Assembly (NCBI RefSeq): GCF_011761185.1
Contig: NZ_JAAOYM010000001.1
Location: 3,472,001-3,536,000, forward strand
Direction: 5' to 3'
DNA: 64,000 nt
Origin: Saccharomonospora amisosensis
Lineage (GTDB): Bacteria > Actinomycetota > Actinomycetes > Mycobacteriales > Pseudonocardiaceae
Positions within the stretch are counted from its first letter, which is position 1. Each line of letters starts with the position of its first letter. The notes under the pieces are model-generated. The model saw only the letters and a program-made list of their open reading frames with translations. It made no database searches and was not told the DNA's origin. Below, one piece after another: positions 42,502 through 51,534 of the stretch. The translations under genes were made by a program, and so were the position numbers.

Positions 42502-43755
42502 CTACTCCTCCCCTCGCCCGGCAGGGGTGCCGCGCCGACGGGCGAGCAGCAGCGCGAGCGCACCCAGCGCCACGCCGCCGCCGAGCAACCCCACGCCGAG
42601 CGGCGCGGTGTCGACGGTCGAGGCCGCGGACTGCTGTGCGGGTTGCCGCACACCCGCCGGGATCGTCAGCGGGACGCTGGGCCTGGTCGATCCGCCTGCC
42701 GTGTCGCGTGCGGTGAAGTCGGACGGCACCGAGCAGCTCACGCCGCCGAGCACCAGTTTCGTCCGGATCTGACGCGCCTGGGCCTGATCGCTGGACCGTG
42801 CTGTCGAGGTACCGATCGACGGCGAACTCGTCGAGGTCTCGGTGTCGCCGGTGGCGATGGCCGGGGTAGTCGGGGTAGCCGACGTGAGCCCGGACTCCTG
42901 CGACTCCTCGGACTCCTGCGACTCCTCGGACTCCTGCGACTCCTCGGACTCCTGCGACTCCTCGGACTCCTGCGACTCCTCGGACTCCTGCGACTCCTCG
43001 GTCTGCTGCGACTCCCCTGCCGGCTCGACGTGGGTCACGATCTCCACCAGCCAGCCCGCGACCGCGGTGACGTCGCCTTCGCGCCACTCGTCCTGGCGAA
43101 GCAGCTGATCGAACGACGTCACCCTGCGGATCGTGAGGTCGGAGGTCACCGTTGCACCGTCGCTCGCCACCTCGATCGGCGGCCCGAACGGCAGGCCCTC
43201 GCGCTTCACGACGCCGTCGCCTTTAGGGAGGGCCACGGCACGCAACTGCCCATCACGGGTGAGCAGCGAAAGCCGATCGGCCGTGGTCCGCTCCCGCACC
43301 CGGTCGGGGGAAAGGCATTCGACCTCACTTCGAGCCGCTCGTAGCTTCAGCACGGTCGTGTCGGAGCCTCGGTCGGTGAGCACGAAATCCGCCTCCGCTG
43401 CCGCGGCGGGCACGTAGGTGTCGCGCAGCGTGGCCGTGATGTCGTGCCCGCCAATCCGCAACAGGAAGTTCGGCCCCGCCGCGTCACGTTCGGCATCGGA
43501 CTGCGGCAGGCGCGACCGGTTCGGCGACAGCCGTGAGGTACCCGGCAGCAGCGGCGAGCGCTGCGTTTCGCTGATGACCGAACCACCACCCGCACCATTG
43601 CCGTCGTCGACGACCGCCAGCGCCGCCGCGTTGGCGTAGCCGACGGGACCGGTGTGCTCGTCGACCCCCTCGGTGCCGTACGCGGTACCCGGTACGGCCG
43701 CGAACGCCACCGCCACGACGGCACAGACTGCTGGCTTCGTAACGTTGCGAACCAT
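42502..43755 (-). CDS. exported cell-wall-type protein with Ser/Glu repeat and C-terminal membrane anchor
   Basis: 417 residues from the ATG at 43755. Signal peptide ([20 protein letters not shown], cut near TAYG), then an outside domain of about 230 residues ([34 protein letters not shown]), a SEESQE repeat stalk, Ser/Thr-rich part, second small domain with one Cys, and a C-terminal hydrophobic helix followed by RRR. The anchor region shows no classical LPxTG, so a non-canonical sorting motif or plain membrane anchoring are both possible. Co-directional with the sortase. Confidence 0.75.
   Translation of the reverse strand: MVRNVTKPAVCAVVAVAFAAVPGTAYGTEGVDEHTGPVGYANAAALAVVDDGNGAGGGSVISETQRSPLLPGTSRLSPNRSRLPQSDAERDAAGPNFLLRIGGHDITATLRDTYVPAAAAEADFVLTDRGSDTTVLKLRAARSEVECLSPDRVRERTTADRLSLLTRDGQLRAVALPKGDGVVKREGLPFGPPIEVASDGATVTSDLTIRRVTSFDQLLRQDEWREGDVTAVAGWLVEIVTHVEPAGESQQTEESQESEESQESEESQESEESQESEESQESEESQESGLTSATPTTPAIATGDTETSTSSPSIGTSTARSSDQAQARQIRTKLVLGGVSCSVPSDFTARDTAGGSTRPSVPLTIPAGVRQPAQQSAASTVDTAPLGVGLLGGGVALGALALLLARRRGTPAGRGEE
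42891..42998. repeat. 18-base tandem repeat, six perfect copies
   Basis: Unit CGGACTCCTGCGACTCCT repeated six times, then a degenerate seventh. It codes the SEESQE stalk in the exported protein on the minus strand. In-frame length change is likely between strains. Confidence 0.95.
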
Positions 43756-43875
43756 GCTTCCCCTCGGTGCTTCCACGTCGCCGCGCGGATCATGAGCCAC
43801 TGTCCCGCCCGCCGGAGCACTAGGATGGTAGAGCACATCCCCAACCGCTGCTTCACGACAAGGCTGGAGATCGAC

Positions 43876-44271
43876 ATGGCGACGGTTGGCTCGCAGGCAC
43901 CCTCGGCACTCCCCGGAGGACCCGAGGGGCACGAGCACTCACCCGCGCGGCAGCCACCCGCCGCGGTCCCCGCGCCACCGACCGCTACCCTTGCCGCTTC
44001 CGGCGAGCTGTTGCGCGCGCTGGCGGCCCCGGTGCGCATCGCGATCGTGCTCCAGTTGCGCGCCGGTGAGCGGTGTGTGCACGAGCTGGTCGACGCGCTG
44101 GACGTGACGCAACCGCTGATCAGCCAGCATCTGCGGGTGTTGAAGGCCGCAGGAGTGGTACGCGGCGAGCGGCGTGGCCGCGAGGTCGTGTACCACCTCG
44201 TGGACGATCACCTGGCGCACATCGTCGTCGACGCCGTCGCACACGTGCAGGAGGGTGCGCGAAACGAATGA
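43876..44271 (+). CDS. smtB: ArsR/SmtB-family metalloregulator
   Basis: 131 residues. A Pro/His-containing N-terminal tail (GGPEGHEHSP) precedes the winged helix: LLRALAAPVRIAIVLQLRAG, recognition TQPLISQHLRVLKAAGVV, wing RGEQ-like RRGREVVYHLVDDHLAHIVVDAVAH with the DxH...H metal site of the alpha-5 type. It matches the mycobacterial SmtB that represses the smtB-zur operon when zinc is low. Stop overlaps the zur start. Confidence 0.92.
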   Translation: MATVGSQAPSALPGGPEGHEHSPARQPPAAVPAPPTATLAASGELLRALAAPVRIAIVLQLRAGERCVHELVDALDVTQPLISQHLRVLKAAGVVRGERRGREVVYHLVDDHLAHIVVDAVAHVQEGARNE

Positions 44272-44717
44272 GCTGGGCAGTGACACGCGACACCGCACCC
44301 GTTCCCGGGCGCAGGGCGACCCGCCAGCGCGCGGCCGTGGTCGAACTCCTCGGCGAGATCGACGACTTCCGCTCGGCGCAGGAACTGCACGACGAGCTGC
44401 GCAAACGCGGCGAGGGCATCGGGCTCACCACCGTGTACCGCACCCTGCAGTCGCTGTGCGAGGCCGGGGAGATCGACGTGCTGCGCACCAGTTCCGGCGA
44501 AGCGCTCTACCGAAGGTGCTCCGCGCACCACCATCACCACCTGGTGTGCAGGCACTGCGGCTACACCGTGGAGGTGGAAGGACCCGCGGTGGAACGGTGG
44601 GCGGAGAAGATCGCCACCGGCAACGGGTTCTCCGAGATCAGCCACACCGTCGAGATCGTCGGGACCTGCGCCAGCTGCGGGCCCGAAGCCGCCACCGGAG
44701 ACGGGACACCCGGCTAG
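44268..44717 (+). CDS. zur: zinc uptake regulator (Fur family)
   Basis: 149 residues; ATG overlaps the smtB stop. Winged helix RATRQRAAVVELLGEIDDFRSAQELHDEL, recognition IGLTTVYRTLQSL; metal sites HHHHHLVCRHCGYTVEVEGP and the structural GTCASCG pair. With zinc it represses uptake genes. Order smtB-zur beside glyS, uppS and recO is the mycobacterial one. Confidence 0.94.
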   Translation: MSWAVTRDTAPVPGRRATRQRAAVVELLGEIDDFRSAQELHDELRKRGEGIGLTTVYRTLQSLCEAGEIDVLRTSSGEALYRRCSAHHHHHLVCRHCGYTVEVEGPAVERWAEKIATGNGFSEISHTVEIVGTCASCGPEAATGDGTPG

Positions 44718-44748
44718 TGCACGGTGGTCCCCCGCCACGCCGAGGGCG

Positions 44749-45159
44749 TCACGAGCCGAGCAGCTCGCTGCGGACCTGGGAAGCCGTGGAAACCACGAGC
44801 ATCAGCAGGGTGCCCAGCGGCGTGGCATCCAGCCCCTGCGCGGGAAACGCGTAGCGCAGGGTCAGGTCCATGCCCCGCTCGGTGTGGACGATACCGAGCG
44901 TGCCGAACAGGCCCTGCCCAGCGCGCTCGGCGACCGAGGCGGCCAACGTGGGTTGGTCGGGCAGATCCCAGGCCACCACGCAGGTCAGGCTGAGTACCTC
45001 GAGTCCTTCGGCGAGCCGCATCGCCTGCACCACGCAGGGCACGTCGGCGTGTGAGAAGGTCAGCGTCCCGTCGTCGTCGGTCCGTACTTCGAGGAAACGT
45101 TCCAGCGCGAGCCGCGCAGAGGTCAGCAGTTCCGCGGTGTGAGCCGCCTCAGACGTCAT
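44749..45159 (-). CDS. conserved actinobacterial protein upstream-linked to uppS (YbjN/chaperone-like fold)
   Basis: 136 residues; ATG after GGGAGGAAAACG overlaps the uppS stop. Alpha/beta protein ([36 protein letters not shown]) of the kind found in the same place in mycobacteria (next to uppS). Folds of this type resemble YbjN or secretion-chaperone proteins. Function unknown. Confidence 0.7.
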   Translation of the reverse strand: MTSEAAHTAELLTSARLALERFLEVRTDDDGTLTFSHADVPCVVQAMRLAEGLEVLSLTCVVAWDLPDQPTLAASVAERAGQGLFGTLGIVHTERGMDLTLRYAFPAQGLDATPLGTLLMLVVSTASQVRSELLGS

Positions 45160-45992
45160 CGTTTTCCTCCCTGCGCACCGGCTTTCACCGCGGCATCGAC
45201 CGCGGCGCCGAACCGGCGGTCGCGTTTGGCGTACTCGACGCAGGCGTCCCAAAGCTTCGTGCGGTCGAAATCGGGAAAGAGCGTGTCCTGAAAGACGAAT
45301 TCCGCGTAGGCGGACTGCCACAGCATGAAGTTGGACGTGCGCAGCTCGCCCGACGGTCGCAGGAACAGGTCCACGTCAGGCATTTCAGGCTGGTACAGGT
45401 ACTTCGCGATCGTGCGCTCGTCCACTTTGTTCGGGTCCAGCTTGCCTTCGGCGGCGAGCACGGCGATGCGCCTTGCGGCGTCGCCGATCTCGGCCCTGCC
45501 GCCGTAGTTCACGCACATCGTCATGTTGAGTCGAGTGTTGTGTTTGGTCTTCTCCTCGGCGGCCTGCAACTCCTTGACCACGCTTTGCCACAACCGGGGC
45601 TTGCGCCCTGCCCAGCGGATGCGCACGCCGATGGAGCCGAGGTAGTCGACCTGCCTGCGGATCGTGTCACGGTTGAAGCCCATCAGAAAGCGCACCTCCT
45701 CCGGACTGCGCTTCCAGTTCTCGGTGGAGAAGGCGTAGACCGACAGCCACTTGACTCCCAACTCCACAGCGCCGCTGGCGACATCGATCATCACCGCCTC
45801 ACCGCGCTTGTGCCCCTCGATGCGGGGCAACCCTCGCTGGTTCGCCCACCGACCGTTGCCGTCCATCACCAGGGCCACATGATTGGGCACCAGTTCCGGT
45901 GGAATTCGCGGCGGGCGCGCCCCCGACGGATGCGGGTCAGGCTCCCGCAACTCCATCCGCGGTTTCGCGGCCTCGCGTCCCCTGCGCCGCAC
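45156..45992 (-). CDS. uppS: isoprenyl (cis-prenyl) transferase
   Basis: 278 residues. [13 protein letters not shown] (catalytic Asp), [47 protein letters not shown] and YAEFVF mark the family. It makes the long-chain polyprenyl diphosphate carrier for wall synthesis. The first 20 or so codons overlap recO; an internal ATG at 45956 is an alternative start. Confidence 0.95.
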   Translation of the reverse strand: MRRRGREAAKPRMELREPDPHPSGARPPRIPPELVPNHVALVMDGNGRWANQRGLPRIEGHKRGEAVMIDVASGAVELGVKWLSVYAFSTENWKRSPEEVRFLMGFNRDTIRRQVDYLGSIGVRIRWAGRKPRLWQSVVKELQAAEEKTKHNTRLNMTMCVNYGGRAEIGDAARRIAVLAAEGKLDPNKVDERTIAKYLYQPEMPDVDLFLRPSGELRTSNFMLWQSAYAEFVFQDTLFPDFDRTKLWDACVEYAKRDRRFGAAVDAAVKAGAQGGKR

Positions 45993-46788
45993 GTGTTACC
46001 TCCGTATCGCCGGACACCGGGTCCGACCCTAACCTGCCCGTGATCGGGGCCTCGCGGGCACGGCGTTCCACGAGCGGCAGCGACTTCAACTGCCGCTCCA
46101 GATGCCACTGCAGGTGCGCCGCGACAAGGCCGCTGACATCGCGCCGGACACCCGCGGCGCTCTCCTCCGCCACCGGCCAGTCACCGTGCAACAGCGCGGC
46201 GAGCAGCACCAGTACCTCCGGCGACGGGTGCACGGAACCGGGAACCCGGCAGCGCGCGCACAGCGAACCGCCCGCCTGTATGTTGAACGCCCCGTGCGGT
46301 CCAGGCTCGCCGCAGCGGGCGCACTCGGTGATGGCCGGTGCCCACCCCGCGAACGACATCGCACGCAGGAAGAAGGCGTCCAGCACCAGCGAGGCGTCTC
46401 GCTGCCCGCCAGCCAGTGCTCGCAAAGCACCGGTGACCAGCAAGTACAGCTTCAGCACCGGCTCGCCTTCCTCGGCGGTCAGCCGGTCGGCGGTTTCGGT
46501 GATCGCGCTGGCGGCCGTGTAACGCTGGTAGTCGCCGACGATCGGCAACGCGAACGCGTCCACCGTCTCGACCTGCGTGATCACGTCGAGCGTGCGTCCG
46601 GTGTAGAACTGCACGTCCACGTGCCCGAACGGTTCCAGCCTCGCCCCGAACCGGGAGGTGGTCCGCCGCACTCCCTTGGCAACCGCGCGCACCTTGCCGT
46701 GCCTGCGGGTCAGCAGCGTGATGATGCGATCGGCTTCCCCGAGCTTGTGCACCCGCAGCACCACGCCGGTGTCCCGATAGAGACTCAC
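45937..46788 (-). CDS. recO: DNA repair protein RecO
   Basis: 283 residues. OB-fold start ([37 protein letters not shown]), helical middle and zinc site [11 protein letters not shown] with CARCRVPG. It anneals strands and loads RecA with RecR. The unusually long C-terminal tail overlaps uppS by 56 bases. Confidence 0.94.
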   Translation of the reverse strand: MSLYRDTGVVLRVHKLGEADRIITLLTRRHGKVRAVAKGVRRTTSRFGARLEPFGHVDVQFYTGRTLDVITQVETVDAFALPIVGDYQRYTAASAITETADRLTAEEGEPVLKLYLLVTGALRALAGGQRDASLVLDAFFLRAMSFAGWAPAITECARCGEPGPHGAFNIQAGGSLCARCRVPGSVHPSPEVLVLLAALLHGDWPVAEESAAGVRRDVSGLVAAHLQWHLERQLKSLPLVERRAREAPITGRLGSDPVSGDTEVTRAAQGTRGRETADGVAGA

Positions 46789-46856
46789 CCGTTCAGTTTC
46801 CCACGTGCGCCGAGGCCCTTCAGCAGCGTCGGAGCAGCACTTCGGCGAACGGTTCG

Positions 46857-47834
46857 CTAGAAACCCAGCTTGCGCAGTTGCTTGGGGTCGCGCTGCCAGT
46901 CCTTGGCCACCTTGACGTGCAGGTCGAGGTACACCCTGCTACCCAGCAGCGCCTCGATGTGTCTGCGCGCCTTGGCCCCGACCTCTTTCAGCCGCGCCCC
47001 TCGGTGCCCGAGAACTATGCCCTTCTGGCTGGGCCGCTCCACGTACAGGTGCGCGTATACGTCCACCAGGTCGTCGCGGCCCTCGCGGGGGTGCATCTCC
47101 TCGATGGTCACCGCGATGGAGTGCGGCAACTCGTCGCGCACGCCTTCCAGCGCCGCCTCCCTGATCAGCTCGGCGACCAGCGTCTGCTCCGGTTCATCGG
47201 TAAGGTCACCGCCCGGATACAACTGCGGGCCCTCGGGAAGCCGGGCCACCAGCAGGTCGGCGAGCTTGTCGACCTGGAAGCCGTCGACTGCGGATACGGG
47301 CACCAGGTCGGCGAAGTCCATCACCTCCTGCAGCGCGACGAGTTGCTCCGCGACGCGCTCCGGGGTGACGAGGTCGGTCTTGGTGACGATGCCGAGCACC
47401 GGGGTCCTTCGCGCGATCTTGGCCAGTTCGCCCGCGATGAACCGGTCACCCGGACCGACCCGCTCGTCGGCGGGCACGCAGAATCCGACGACGTCCACCT
47501 CCGACCACGTGGAACGCACCAGGTCGTTGAGCCGCTGGCCGAGCAGCGTCCTCGGCCGGTGCAGACCGGGCGTGTCGACGATGATGAGCTGGGCGTCCTC
47601 ACGGTGCACGATGCCCCTGATCGCGTGCCGGGTCGTCTGCGGCTTGCTCGAAGTGATCGCGATCTTGGAACCGACCAGCGCGTTGGTCAGCGTGGACTTG
47701 CCCGCGTTGGGCCTGCCGACGAAGCACGCGAAACCCGAGCGGTGCACCGCTGTCCCGGTCGCGTCATGCCCGGTCGCCTCTGCGGTGCCTGGCCCGGCCG
47801 TGCCCCCCTCGCTGATACGACTACCTTCGTTCAT
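46857..47834 (-). CDS. era: GTPase Era
   Basis: 325 residues. G1 GRPNAGKSTLTNAL, G3 VDTPGLHRPR, G4 variant TKTD, G5 SAVDG, and the C-terminal KH domain with GHRGARLKEVGAKARRHIE. It assists 16S rRNA maturation and 30S assembly. The IS110 insertion lies only 10 bases before its start; the first GG of its ribosome site now comes from the IS end (CCGGAGG) instead of the ancestral GGTGAGG. Confidence 0.95.
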   Translation of the reverse strand: MNEGSRISEGGTAGPGTAEATGHDATGTAVHRSGFACFVGRPNAGKSTLTNALVGSKIAITSSKPQTTRHAIRGIVHREDAQLIIVDTPGLHRPRTLLGQRLNDLVRSTWSEVDVVGFCVPADERVGPGDRFIAGELAKIARRTPVLGIVTKTDLVTPERVAEQLVALQEVMDFADLVPVSAVDGFQVDKLADLLVARLPEGPQLYPGGDLTDEPEQTLVAELIREAALEGVRDELPHSIAVTIEEMHPREGRDDLVDVYAHLYVERPSQKGIVLGHRGARLKEVGAKARRHIEALLGSRVYLDLHVKVAKDWQRDPKQLRKLGF

Positions 47835-47859
47835 GGCCGGGACCTCCGGGGAACGCTTT

Positions 47860-48020
47860 GTTCGCTTGTCCTGCGAGGACTGTCGTGAGACGGCGTCCCT
47901 GGAGGTTTCAGCCGGAGGCTTGTCATCTCGGAAGGTGTCGTCCCGGTGAGGACTGGTTTATCAGCACGATGCAATGCCTCCCGCTCCGGTTGTCGTGTCC
48001 ATAGACGGGAAAGGAATCGA
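47860..48020 (+). ncRNA. candidate IS110 bridge RNA
   Basis: Non-coding left end of the IS, upstream of the recombinase. A 5' hairpin GTCCT-GCG-AGGAC (47868-47880) is followed by two larger loop regions. CCGGTGAGG at 47943-47951 is the reverse complement of the reconstructed target CCTCACCGG, and CACGA/TCGTG (47965-47969/47993-47997) can close a second loop. GAAGGTGTC (47931-47939) equals the IS right end 49309-49317. This matches the layout known for IS621-type bridge RNAs; exact ends unknown. Confidence 0.55.
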
Positions 48021-48025
48021 CGCAC

Positions 48026-49300
48026 TTGTTGGGAGTTGGTATCGACTGGGCGGAGTCGTTTCACGATGTCGCGCTCGGCAGACCTGATAATGGGATCGTC
48101 GAACAGTTTCGTATCGACCACACCGCGGCCGGTGTGGGCCGGTTGATCGCTCGGTGCTTGGAGTTGGAAACCGACCCGGCTGATGTGCGTGTTGTGTTGG
48201 AAACCCGGCACGGTGTATTGGTCGAGGCATTGACCGACGCGGGGTTTACCGTGTTGCCGGTCAACCCTGACCTGGTCGCCCGCCGTCGTGGCCCGGCGAA
48301 GAAGAAAGACGACGCCGAAGACGCCCGGATCTGTTGTTTGCTGGCGTTGGATCAGTTTCTGGAATTGCGGAAGTTGATCCCGCACGGCAATCTGGCTGGC
48401 GAATTGCGTTCGATCGCCCGCGATGACGAACGAGCGGCCCGGGACCAGCGGCGGCTGCTCAACCGTCTTCGCGCCGATCTGCTGGCCACTTTCCCGGCCG
48501 CGCTGACCATCGCCGGTGACGATCTGGGCAGCCCTGTCATGCTGAAACTGCTGGCCACCTGGCCCACACACGCCCAACTCGCCGGCGCCGGTACCGACGC
48601 GATCGAGTCCTTCGCGCGGTCTTCCCGACACGGCTGGCCGGACCGGTTCGCCGCCCGTGTTGCCGACGCCCTCACCGTCGAGCAACTCCCGGTTCGCGAT
48701 TACCTGATCCGCGCGAAAGCCACCACAATCTCGTTGACCGCGACCCAGCTTCTCGCGTTGCGTGAGGCTCGGAAATCGTGGGAACGCCGCATGGCAGAAC
48801 TGCTCCTCGGCGACACCCGGTACGGCCGCGCCAAACAACCCAGAAATCCCGATCCGGGAAAAGCGATACCGGGCGGTGACATCTACCTGAGTTTCCCCGG
48901 ACTTGGGGACATCCTCGCCGCCCGGATCGCCGGAGAGATCGGGGATCACATCGAGCAATTCGACACCCCGAACGGGCTGCAATGCTACGCCGGAACCGCA
49001 CCCGTAACCCGACGATCCGGCCGCAGCGAGCTCGTCATCGCCCGCCGCCTGGCCCATAACCGATATCTCGGCACCGCCGTGCACCAATGGGCCTTCTGCA
49101 CCCTCACAACCTCGACCTGGGCGCGCGAGTTCTACGACCGGAAAATCACCGCCGGAAAAGCACACCACAGCGCCCTGCGCGCCCTCGCCAACCGCTGGCT
49201 GGAAATCCTCTGGCACTGCCTCACCAAAGGCATCCGCTACGACGAAGCCGTACACATACGCAACCGATCCAAAACCCTCCAAACAGCTACCGCCGCCTGA
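48026..49300 (+). CDS. IS110-family transposase/recombinase
   Basis: 424 residues from a TTG after GGGAAAGGAATCG. N-terminal RuvC-like DEDD domain: GVGIDWAESFHDVAL (first Asp), ETRHGVLVEAL (Glu), KKDDAEDARICCLLAL (Asp pair). C-terminal Tnp20 domain: FPGLGDILAARIAGEIGD and CYAGTAPVTRRSGRS with the catalytic Ser. The frame is intact, so the element may be active. Codon use is less biased (many A/T third positions near the start) than its neighbours. Confidence 0.94.
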   Translation: MLGVGIDWAESFHDVALGRPDNGIVEQFRIDHTAAGVGRLIARCLELETDPADVRVVLETRHGVLVEALTDAGFTVLPVNPDLVARRRGPAKKKDDAEDARICCLLALDQFLELRKLIPHGNLAGELRSIARDDERAARDQRRLLNRLRADLLATFPAALTIAGDDLGSPVMLKLLATWPTHAQLAGAGTDAIESFARSSRHGWPDRFAARVADALTVEQLPVRDYLIRAKATTISLTATQLLALREARKSWERRMAELLLGDTRYGRAKQPRNPDPGKAIPGGDIYLSFPGLGDILAARIAGEIGDHIEQFDTPNGLQCYAGTAPVTRRSGRSELVIARRLAHNRYLGTAVHQWAFCTLTTSTWAREFYDRKITAGKAHHSALRALANRWLEILWHCLTKGIRYDEAVHIRNRSKTLQTATAA

Positions 49301-49317
49301 GGTTGACAGAAGGTGTC

Positions 49318-49653
49318 TCACCGGATGGTCTCCCGCAACTCCCCCGCCGCGTCGGCCCGCAGTATCGGCGCGTCGGGGGTCAGCTCGCGCACGGCACGCA
49401 CCGACAGGTCGCCGACCGCGGCGGCGTCGGTCACCACGGCGGCCGCTTCCAGTCCCTCGGCTCCGCTGGACACCGCGGCCGCCACGGCGGCCTGCAGTGC
49501 CGTCAACTTCAGCGAAGGCAGTTCCACGGTGGCCGCCGCGTATGTGCGGCCGTCGACGTCGCGCACGGCGGCGCCTTCCTCGGCCTGCACCCGCGCCCGT
49601 GCGGAGCGCGCGAGGATGATGATCTTCTCGTCCTCGGGGTCGAGGTCAGGCAT
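49318..49653 (-). CDS. cytidine-deaminase-fold protein lacking the zinc site
   Basis: 111 residues. The fold is recognisable (ILARSARARVQAEEGAAVRDVDGRTYAAATVE, LTALQAAVAAAVSSGAEGLEAAAVV), but the catalytic H-A-E and P-C-x2-C motifs are missing. It corresponds in position to the mycobacterial gene between corC-like and era. Probably a non-catalytic protein. It overlaps the CBS-protein gene by 8 bases; its stop codon abuts the IS110 insertion. Confidence 0.82.
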   Translation of the reverse strand: MPDLDPEDEKIIILARSARARVQAEEGAAVRDVDGRTYAAATVELPSLKLTALQAAVAAAVSSGAEGLEAAAVVTDAAAVGDLSVRAVRELTPDAPILRADAAGELRETIR

Positions 49654-50986
49654 GTTCGACTCTCCTGTCGCGTTCGTCTTGCTCGTCGGTTCGGGTCGCG
49701 GTGTTCGGGCCGATCCGGTGCCCATCGGCCGTGCGGACGACAACCGTGGTGATGCGCATCCGGCCCCTGCGGTCCTTGCCACCCTCCGCCCGTAGCCGAA
49801 GGCCCTCCACCTCGGCCTCGGCGCCGGGCAGCGGTACTCGGCCGAGCCGCTGCGCCAGCAACCCGCCCACGGTTTCCACGTCGTGGTCGGACAGGTCCAC
49901 CCCGAACAACTCGCCGAGATCGTCGACACCAAGCCTTGCCGACACGCGCACGACATGGTCGTCGACCACTTCCACCGGAGGGGTCTCCTCGGTGTCGGAC
50001 TCGTCGGTGATCTCGCCGACGATCTCCTCGATGATGTCCTCGATGGTGAGCAGGCCCGCCGTGCCACCGTACTCGTCGACGGCGATCACCATATGGGTAC
50101 GCGACACCTGCATCTCCTTCAGCAGGTTGTCCAGCCGTTTGGAGTCCGGCACGAACGTGGCCTGGCTCATCAGCTCACTCACCTGCCGCGCGGTGCCCCC
50201 GTCAGCCATGGAGGCACCGACCAGGTCTTTCAGGTTGACGATGCCGACGATGTCGTCCACCGACTCTCCGATCACCGGCAGCCGGGTGAAACCCGTGCGC
50301 ATCGACAGCGCCAGCGCCTGCCTTACCGTCTTGCCCTGCTCGATCCACACGATCTCGGTGCGCGGCACCATCACCTCACGCGCGACCGTGTCCCCCAGTT
50401 CGAACACCGAGTGGATCATCTCGCGCTCGTCGGTGCCCACAACGCCGCGTTCCCCCGCGAGATCGACCAGCTCGCGCAACTCGTCCTCGGTGGTGAACGG
50501 TCCCTCGCGGAATCCCCTGCCCGGTGTGATGGCGTTGCCGAGCACGATGAGCAGCCTGCTCAGCGGGCCAAGCACCTTACCGAGCACCCGCACCGGACCC
50601 GCTACCGCGAGACCGACGCGGTAGGGGTGCTGCCTGCCGACGGTGCGTGGACCGACGCCGACGATGACGTAGCTCACCAGCACCATGACCAGACCCGCGA
50701 CCAGCACGGCCAGCCATACCTGGTCAAACCAGCGCAGGCTGACAACCGTGACGAACACGGTCGCGGTCAGCTCCGCGCCCATCCGCAGCAGCAGGAGCAG
50801 GTTGATGTGTCTGCTGCGTTCCTTCAGCACGGCCACGAGTTGCCTTGAACCGGCCCGGCCCGCACGCACCAGCCCCTCGGCGCGAGCCAGCGACGCGGTG
50901 CTTACGGCCGCGTCCGCGGCGGCGAAGCTGCCGCCCAGCAGCACCAGCAGGACGGCGACGACCAGGAAGGTGGCCGAACTGCTCAC
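49646..50986 (-). CDS. CNNM/CorC-type membrane protein with CBS pair (hemolysin C family)
   Basis: 446 residues. DUF21 membrane domain (about 1-190, four helices, [21 protein letters not shown]), two CBS domains ([64 protein letters not shown]) and the C-terminal CorC_HlyC domain. The family is linked to magnesium export and homeostasis. It overlaps ybeY by 4 bases in the conserved phoH-ybeY-corC order. Confidence 0.92.
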   Translation of the reverse strand: MSSSATFLVVAVLLVLLGGSFAAADAAVSTASLARAEGLVRAGRAGSRQLVAVLKERSRHINLLLLLRMGAELTATVFVTVVSLRWFDQVWLAVLVAGLVMVLVSYVIVGVGPRTVGRQHPYRVGLAVAGPVRVLGKVLGPLSRLLIVLGNAITPGRGFREGPFTTEDELRELVDLAGERGVVGTDEREMIHSVFELGDTVAREVMVPRTEIVWIEQGKTVRQALALSMRTGFTRLPVIGESVDDIVGIVNLKDLVGASMADGGTARQVSELMSQATFVPDSKRLDNLLKEMQVSRTHMVIAVDEYGGTAGLLTIEDIIEEIVGEITDESDTEETPPVEVVDDHVVRVSARLGVDDLGELFGVDLSDHDVETVGGLLAQRLGRVPLPGAEAEVEGLRLRAEGGKDRRGRMRITTVVVRTADGHRIGPNTATRTDEQDERDRRVEHA

Positions 50987-51534
50987 GGCGCCTCCGGCTC
51001 CGGCCTTCCGTCGAGTCCCGCAGCACCGAGCAGCCGCTCGTCGTTGTCGCGCTGCGCGTCGCGGCGCTGCACCTGGGCCACGGCCGCGCGGAAGTCGCCG
51101 AGGATGCGCTTCTGCAGCGCGAACATCTCCTGCTCCTCGGCGGGCTCCGCATGGTCGTAGCCGAGCAGATGCAGCACACCGTGCACGGTCAGCAGGTGCA
51201 ACTCGTCAAGCAGCGAATGGCCCGCCGAGCGCGCCTGCTCCTTGGCGAACGCGGGGCACAGCACGATGTCGCCGAGCAACGCGGGCGAGGCCTCGGCCGC
51301 GTCGGGGCGCCGGGTGGACTCCAACTCGTCCATCGGAAACGCCATCACGTCGGTGGGCCCTGGCAGGTCCATCCAACGCTCGTGCAGTTCCTCCATCACG
51401 TCCAGTGTCACGAGCAACACCGACAACTCGGCCAGCGGGCTGACCTCCATCTGGTCGAGCGCGAACCGGGCGGCGGACACGATCGACACCTCGTCGACGT
51501 TGACCCCCGACTCGTTGGCGATCTCGATGCTCAC
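50983..51534 (-). CDS. ybeY: endoribonuclease YbeY
   Basis: 183 residues from the GTG at 51534 (GTGAGCATCGAG). Zinc motif [20 protein letters not shown] is the other conserved box. It matures 16S rRNA 3' ends and takes part in ribosome quality control. Overlaps phoH upstream and the CBS-protein gene downstream. Confidence 0.95.
   Translation of the reverse strand: MSIEIANESGVNVDEVSIVSAARFALDQMEVSPLAELSVLLVTLDVMEELHERWMDLPGPTDVMAFPMDELESTRRPDAAEASPALLGDIVLCPAFAKEQARSAGHSLLDELHLLTVHGVLHLLGYDHAEPAEEQEMFALQKRILGDFRAAVAQVQRRDAQRDNDERLLGAAGLDGRPEPEAP

Larger units (their letters stand above)
47844..49318 (+). mobile_element. IS110-family insertion sequence
   Basis: About 1.47 kb. Left junction at CT (47844-47845), right junction at CT (49317-49318). 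Removing the element joins GGCCGGGAC, CTC and ACCGGATGG, giving a minus-strand sequence CCGGTGAGGTCCCGGCCATG, in which the deaminase-like stop TGA overlaps the era ribosome site GGTGAGG. That sensible empty site supports the borders. As in the IS110 group there are no long terminal inverted repeats and no target duplication beyond the core. Confidence 0.82.

Noticed and set aside
42891-42998. Possible CRISPR array
   Set aside because: The repeats are contiguous 18-base tandem units without spacers and encode an in-frame SEESQE peptide.
47831-49321. A 496-residue minus-strand frame across the IS110 element
   Set aside because: It is the antisense shadow of the intact transposase frame and shows no protein family.
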